Source: Ruminococcus sp.
GTDB taxonomy: Bacteria > Bacillota > Clostridia > Oscillospirales > Ruminococcaceae
DNA: 64,000 bases
Direction: 5' to 3'
NCBI RefSeq assembly: GCF_019423705.1
Contig: NZ_JAHZAX010000011.1
Coordinates: forward strand, 27,680-91,679
The translations under genes were made by a program, and so were the position numbers. Below the pieces are notes generated by a model. It saw only the letters and a program-made list of their open reading frames with translations. It had not been told where the DNA came from and made no database searches. How positions within the stretch are numbered: position 1 is the first letter of the stretch; the number at the start of each line of letters is the position of its first letter. Shown here piece by piece: positions 60,875-64,000 of this stretch.

Positions 60875-60877
60875 TGC

Positions 60878-61741
60878 TTACACCCCTTTGTCCAACCGCA
60901 TATTCATTATTACTATAAAACCTATCACAGATAAAAGTATTATCCCTAAATTGAAAAACAGAATGTATTTTGTGTCGGCAAAAGCTGTGTAATATGACAA
61001 ATTCATTATGCTGTTGGGATAAAAATTCTCCAATATGCTTGCCCTGTCAAAATCCTCTTTCATCATCGAATTTGCAATAAGTTTCTGCACAGCTATCTGC
61101 CACATATATGTTACCATAAATGGCACGCAGGTTATAAGATATGGATTTTTGCAGAATGAGCTTATGAATAGCGCAGGCATTGTGCTTATGGCTCCATACA
61201 AAAACGCTGAAAGCATATATCTTAACACGCCTATAAGTTCGTTTTTGTTGTTCACAAGCACGAATGACAAGTCATCTGCGGAAAGTTCATATTGGCTCAA
61301 TGAAGGAAAAATTATTCTTACGATAACACCAAAAATTATATATCCGAATAGAACAGCCGAACCGCCGCACAAAAATGCTGAGCAGAATTTTGACAGATAA
61401 TATCTCAATCCGCCTGTCCTGGTTATGGTGAACCGCATTGAACCGCCGTTTCGCTCTGCACAAAATGCCGTCATAAACGGAAAAGCCGCTATTATAGGCA
61501 GAAACATTGCCATATATCCCGACATACCTTTTGCGAATATCAGATAGGAACTGAAGGAATAATCATCAGCAAAAAGCTGTTTGTCAAGCTTTGCAATGCA
61601 CTCAAACACCGTGTATATCTTCGCCGTGTTCGGGTCGGTATACGCCTTTGCGGTAAAGCAAAGCAGGGTCGTGAGCAGCACCGCTCCGACATATCCGATA
61701 TTCAGCATACTCTTGTTAAGGTCGCATTTAAGTGCTTTCAT
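60878..61741 (-). CDS. ABC-2-type permease
   Basis: A 287-residue membrane protein with six hydrophobic helices and the GSMRFTITRTGGLRYYLSKF loop, typical of ABC-2 permeases. Its stop is three bases from the next start. It and the frameshifted gene downstream look like paralogous subunits. The ATPase is encoded three genes further on. Confidence 0.8.
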   Translation of the reverse strand: MKALKCDLNKSMLNIGYVGAVLLTTLLCFTAKAYTDPNTAKIYTVFECIAKLDKQLFADDYSFSSYLIFAKGMSGYMAMFLPIIAAFPFMTAFCAERNGGSMRFTITRTGGLRYYLSKFCSAFLCGGSAVLFGYIIFGVIVRIIFPSLSQYELSADDLSFVLVNNKNELIGVLRYMLSAFLYGAISTMPALFISSFCKNPYLITCVPFMVTYMWQIAVQKLIANSMMKEDFDRASILENFYPNSIMNLSYYTAFADTKYILFFNLGIILLSVIGFIVIMNMRLDKGV

Positions 61742-61752
61742 TGCCCCACCCC

Positions 61753-62871
61753 CTATGGAATAAGCACATATATCTCGCCCGTAACGCAATCGACTGTCAC
61801 ATAATTTATTGCGTGCAGACCTGTCGGCTGCTTATCGTCGATAATAAAATACCACTTTGGCGTACAGCATATATTATCCGCACTTTCGCCGACTTCGGTA
61901 CTCTCGCCACGAGGTTCATACATAAGCTTGACGTCATCAAACTGTATATCGATCTTGTCCGCAAGATTTTCCTCAAGCAGATCGCAAGCACCCTTGAAAG
62001 ACAGCATTTTGTCTATTTTCTCAGCCTTTGCCACCTTGAAAGCGTTACAACCTATGTAATATTCGGGGTCAAAGTTTGCGTCGAGATCAGTATAAGTCTG
62101 CATTGAATAGGTCATAAGCGCATTGCCCTTCACGAACAGCGTATCGTCAGCATTCGTGGAAAAAACATTTTGTATGCCGATACCTTTATATGCCTTTTGT
62201 ATCTCGATCTCATAGCCAACGCCGCTGTCGGTGGTGATTATATACCCGTCACTGACCACATTGTCAAGCTCCTCACCAAGCACCTTGCTGAACGTGTCCG
62301 CCAAAGTCTTTGCCTTGTCAGCAGCAGACAAAAGACCGCTGTCAGCATTTTCAGAAGTTGGTCTGTCAAGATAAAAAAGCTCCATATTATCGGCGTCAGC
62401 GTCTGCGGTATTTACGCCGTTTTCGCTTGCCTCCCAACAGCAATAAGGCTGTGCAAAGCGTGTTATTTTAAGTTTGTTATGTTCGTCCTGGAGCTGTGCC
62501 TGATCTTCCACAGTTTCGATCTTACCATCGATCTTGATATCCAAGGCACTTTGCAGCTCTTCCACTTTTGACGACAGCCAGTCCATATCATTTTCGGCAT
62601 TGATATATGCAAGCTCCAAGTCATAAACGCCGTCAGGTTTGCAAATGCTCACCGCCGATTTTTCGGGCAGCTTGAATTTTGTATACTCTTTTTCAAATGC
62701 AGCATCAAAGCTGTCATAAATATTCTCTGACGAAACATAAGCCTCGCCGCTGTCCACCTCAGCCGAATGCTTGTTGCTTCTGATATTGTCGGGAGTATTT
62801 TCACAAGCTGACAGCGCCACAGCCGCCAACATCACGGGCAATAATACTTTTGTTTTTCTGATATTTTTCAT
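61753..62871 (-). CDS. Lipoprotein, unknown (first gene of the ABC-2 cluster)
   Basis: A 372-residue secreted lipoprotein (LSAC lipobox). The C-terminal half includes YMSMQTYTDLDANFDPEY and a WYFIIDDKQPTGLHAINYVTVDCVTGEIYVL region similar to YcdB/PepSY-like propeptide or DUF4825 folds, but I cannot assign it. ATG follows GGAAAGGAATGACAT. It is separated by 11 bases from the next gene. The promoter region resembles the one at 59890. Confidence 0.7.
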   Translation of the reverse strand: MKNIRKTKVLLPVMLAAVALSACENTPDNIRSNKHSAEVDSGEAYVSSENIYDSFDAAFEKEYTKFKLPEKSAVSICKPDGVYDLELAYINAENDMDWLSSKVEELQSALDIKIDGKIETVEDQAQLQDEHNKLKITRFAQPYCCWEASENGVNTADADADNMELFYLDRPTSENADSGLLSAADKAKTLADTFSKVLGEELDNVVSDGYIITTDSGVGYEIEIQKAYKGIGIQNVFSTNADDTLFVKGNALMTYSMQTYTDLDANFDPEYYIGCNAFKVAKAEKIDKMLSFKGACDLLEENLADKIDIQFDDVKLMYEPRGESTEVGESADNICCTPKWYFIIDDKQPTGLHAINYVTVDCVTGEIYVLIP

Positions 62872-62922
62872 ATGTCATTCCTTTCCTGTGGTCAAGTTCG
62901 CCGTATTGCTTTTCGCTTTTGT

Positions 62923-62957
62923 AGTATAGTGAGGGATAGTTGCGGTTTTGTTGCAGG
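62923..62957 (-). promoter_or_regulatory. Promoter region of the ABC-2 cluster
   Basis: Minus strand CCTGCAACAA (62957-62948) with CTATACTAC about 19 bases on. No consensus -35 is seen; a regulator may be needed. The 62958-63086 region contains no gene. Confidence 0.45.
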
Positions 62958-63086
62958 TTGGCGGATTATTCGGCATTGCATACAAGGGCGAGGTGGGGGA
63001 ATTGTGCAGGTTGTAGAGAAATTGAAAAATCAAAGTTGTCACAAGTTGAAGAAATCTATTAACGATAAAAATCCAAAATAGCACGC

Positions 63087-63115
63087 TTGACAAATGGCGT
63101 TTTAAATTGTAAAAT
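63087..63115 (+). promoter_or_regulatory. Promoter of the 185-residue membrane protein gene
   Basis: TTGACA (63087-63092), 17-base spacer, TAAAAT (63110-63115). Confidence 0.85.
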
Positions 63116-63182
63116 TAAATAAACCACGGTAATAAATAATAAAAAGAAATCAATTATTCAGAATTAAGGATGTGCTGTCAAA

Positions 63183-63740
63183 ATGAAAAGTAATTTCAAC
63201 AAATATTTTTCCACATACTTTATTATAAAGCTTATTATATACATTATTTTGCAGAACACTTTGTTCATTATGATACTAGGTAAACTGTCAGTAGACCTTG
63301 ATAATGATATTACGGGGTATGTTGTTATCGTTCCGCTAGTAGTATTGATCTCGATATTTTTTCTTTTCACTTTTACCAACGCTAACGCAGTAACAAAATT
63401 CAGAAGGAATGACTTGCAGATAAGAAAAACCACACCCCACGATTATTTTAAGATCAAAGCAATATTTACGTCTGTTTTATTCTCGCTAAACGATCTGTTT
63501 TTGCATTTTAAATTTCGAGAACATTTGCTGTCTGAATATAATGAGGGCGTGAGAAAGATCAGTATGCTCAATTCCGGCAATTTGACATATCGAGATAAAC
63601 TGCTCACCGACCTTGAATTGTTGAGAAACAAATACTTCAAATGCTCTGTTGCGATCGTGATAGTCGTCATACTATTTCATCTTGTCGGAGGATTATTTTC
63701 TGCAAGGAAAATGGTCGAAAAATATTATAATGCAGAGTAA
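63183..63740 (+). CDS. Membrane protein, unknown
   Basis: A 185-residue protein with two N-terminal helices (about 13-32 and 43-65), a charged central region (~70-150) and a C-terminal helix (~153-172). I see no family motif. It has a consensus promoter; SD is weak (AAGGATG). Its AT content is higher than that of nearby genes. Confidence 0.65.
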   Translation: MKSNFNKYFSTYFIIKLIIYIILQNTLFIMILGKLSVDLDNDITGYVVIVPLVVLISIFFLFTFTNANAVTKFRRNDLQIRKTTPHDYFKIKAIFTSVLFSLNDLFLHFKFREHLLSEYNEGVRKISMLNSGNLTYRDKLLTDLELLRNKYFKCSVAIVIVVILFHLVGGLFSARKMVEKYYNAE

Positions 63741-63996
63741 AAAGAACGGAATTGATGCAGAGAAGAGCCGTTGCTTTTGTTAATTTGGGCGACAAAACCA
63801 TTGTTATAGCTGTAATTTCACACCACGTAGGCAATTCGGACATTTGCAATATTTTAGGAATATCATTTATCACGGCTGAGTGTTTTCCCTCGTCTTGCGA
63901 TATCGCACTATTGTCAGAAAGATTATTGCTTTCGCTTATTAATCCTGTATAATAAAACTTGGCACATACAAAACAATCAAAGTATAATAAAAACAA
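63667..63996 (-). pseudogene. C39-peptidase-like fragment, C-terminally truncated
   Basis: An open frame on the minus strand, possibly continuing past the window end, that contains INDIPKILQMSELPTWCEITAIT. The LPTGCEITA-like motif is the active-site segment of peptidase C39-type (C39_2) domains; here G is W, and the sequence departs from the family after ~10 more residues (SPKLTKATALL), with the rest of the domain missing. It overlaps the end of the membrane protein gene at 63667-63740. It is probably a relic. Confidence 0.5.
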
Positions 63997-64000
63997 AGGA

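Noticed and set aside
1..64000. CRISPR arrays, tRNA or rRNA genes, complete insertion sequences or prophage
   Set aside because: No regularly spaced direct repeats with unique spacers, no tRNA-like cloverleaf sequence, no rRNA and no transposase or phage structural gene were found; the GTGTACAAC cluster is too small and irregular to be a CRISPR.

Overview
The window looks like chromosomal DNA from an anaerobic, gut-type Firmicute of the Clostridia, most like Ruminococcus/Oscillospiraceae. The clues are a moderate-GC genome with AT-rich intergenic regions, strong SD sites and TTGACA-17-TATAAT promoters, HPr with the regulatory serine, the YloU/FakA pair, PcsB-type cell-wall hydrolases beside ftsEX, and the complete ATP synthase operon with a sodium-type c subunit. 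The genus is inference from overall gene content; no rRNA or tRNA gene was found to confirm it.

Layout. 0-3 kb: the start of an aspartate kinase and a membrane EAL phosphodiesterase. 3-13 kb: a metal island with a P1B ATPase and its small DUF6110 partner, a ZIP transporter with a DtxR/MntR-type repressor, a broken heme-uptake operon (Shp-like surface protein, binding lipoprotein, FecCD permease, truncated ABC exporter), a second DtxR-like regulator with a duplicated C-terminal domain, a MITE and a small HMA protein. Three promoters here carry a GTTAG-N6-CTAAC box 7-8 nt downstream of the -10 hexamer, which suggests one metal or heme regulon. 13-17 kb: xpt, pncB and a Na/phosphate symporter. 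17-24 kb: atpI-B-E-F-H-A-G-D-C. 24-30 kb: small lipoproteins, membrane proteins, an orphan membrane fusion protein and hemW. 30-38 kb: lepA, a CarD-family protein, rsmE, a 6S-like RNA candidate, ptsH and rimM-hyp-trmD. 38-44 kb: a PucR-type regulator, ftsEX and two tandem M23 hydrolases. 44-54 kb: pepF, yloU-fakA, a phosphatase, an HPr-kinase-like protein, uraA-upp and an ATC-hydrolase-like protein. 54-63 kb: a seven-gene ABC-2 transporter cluster with three lipoproteins. The window ends with a small membrane protein and a C39-peptidase fragment.

The main functional stories are these. (1) Metal and heme homeostasis: export, import and sensing genes are clustered, and the heme importer is decaying while its promoter and operators remain intact. 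(2) Energy: an F-type ATP synthase whose c subunit carries the sodium-type two-carboxylate site. (3) Cell division: FtsEX feeding two paralogous, catalytically complete hydrolases. (4) An unusual exporter cluster in which a solute-binding-type lipoprotein sits with ABC-2 rather than importer permeases. Intergenic regions hold several dispersed repeat families, chiefly a palindrome with the core GGGCGAAC-N3-GTTCGCCC.
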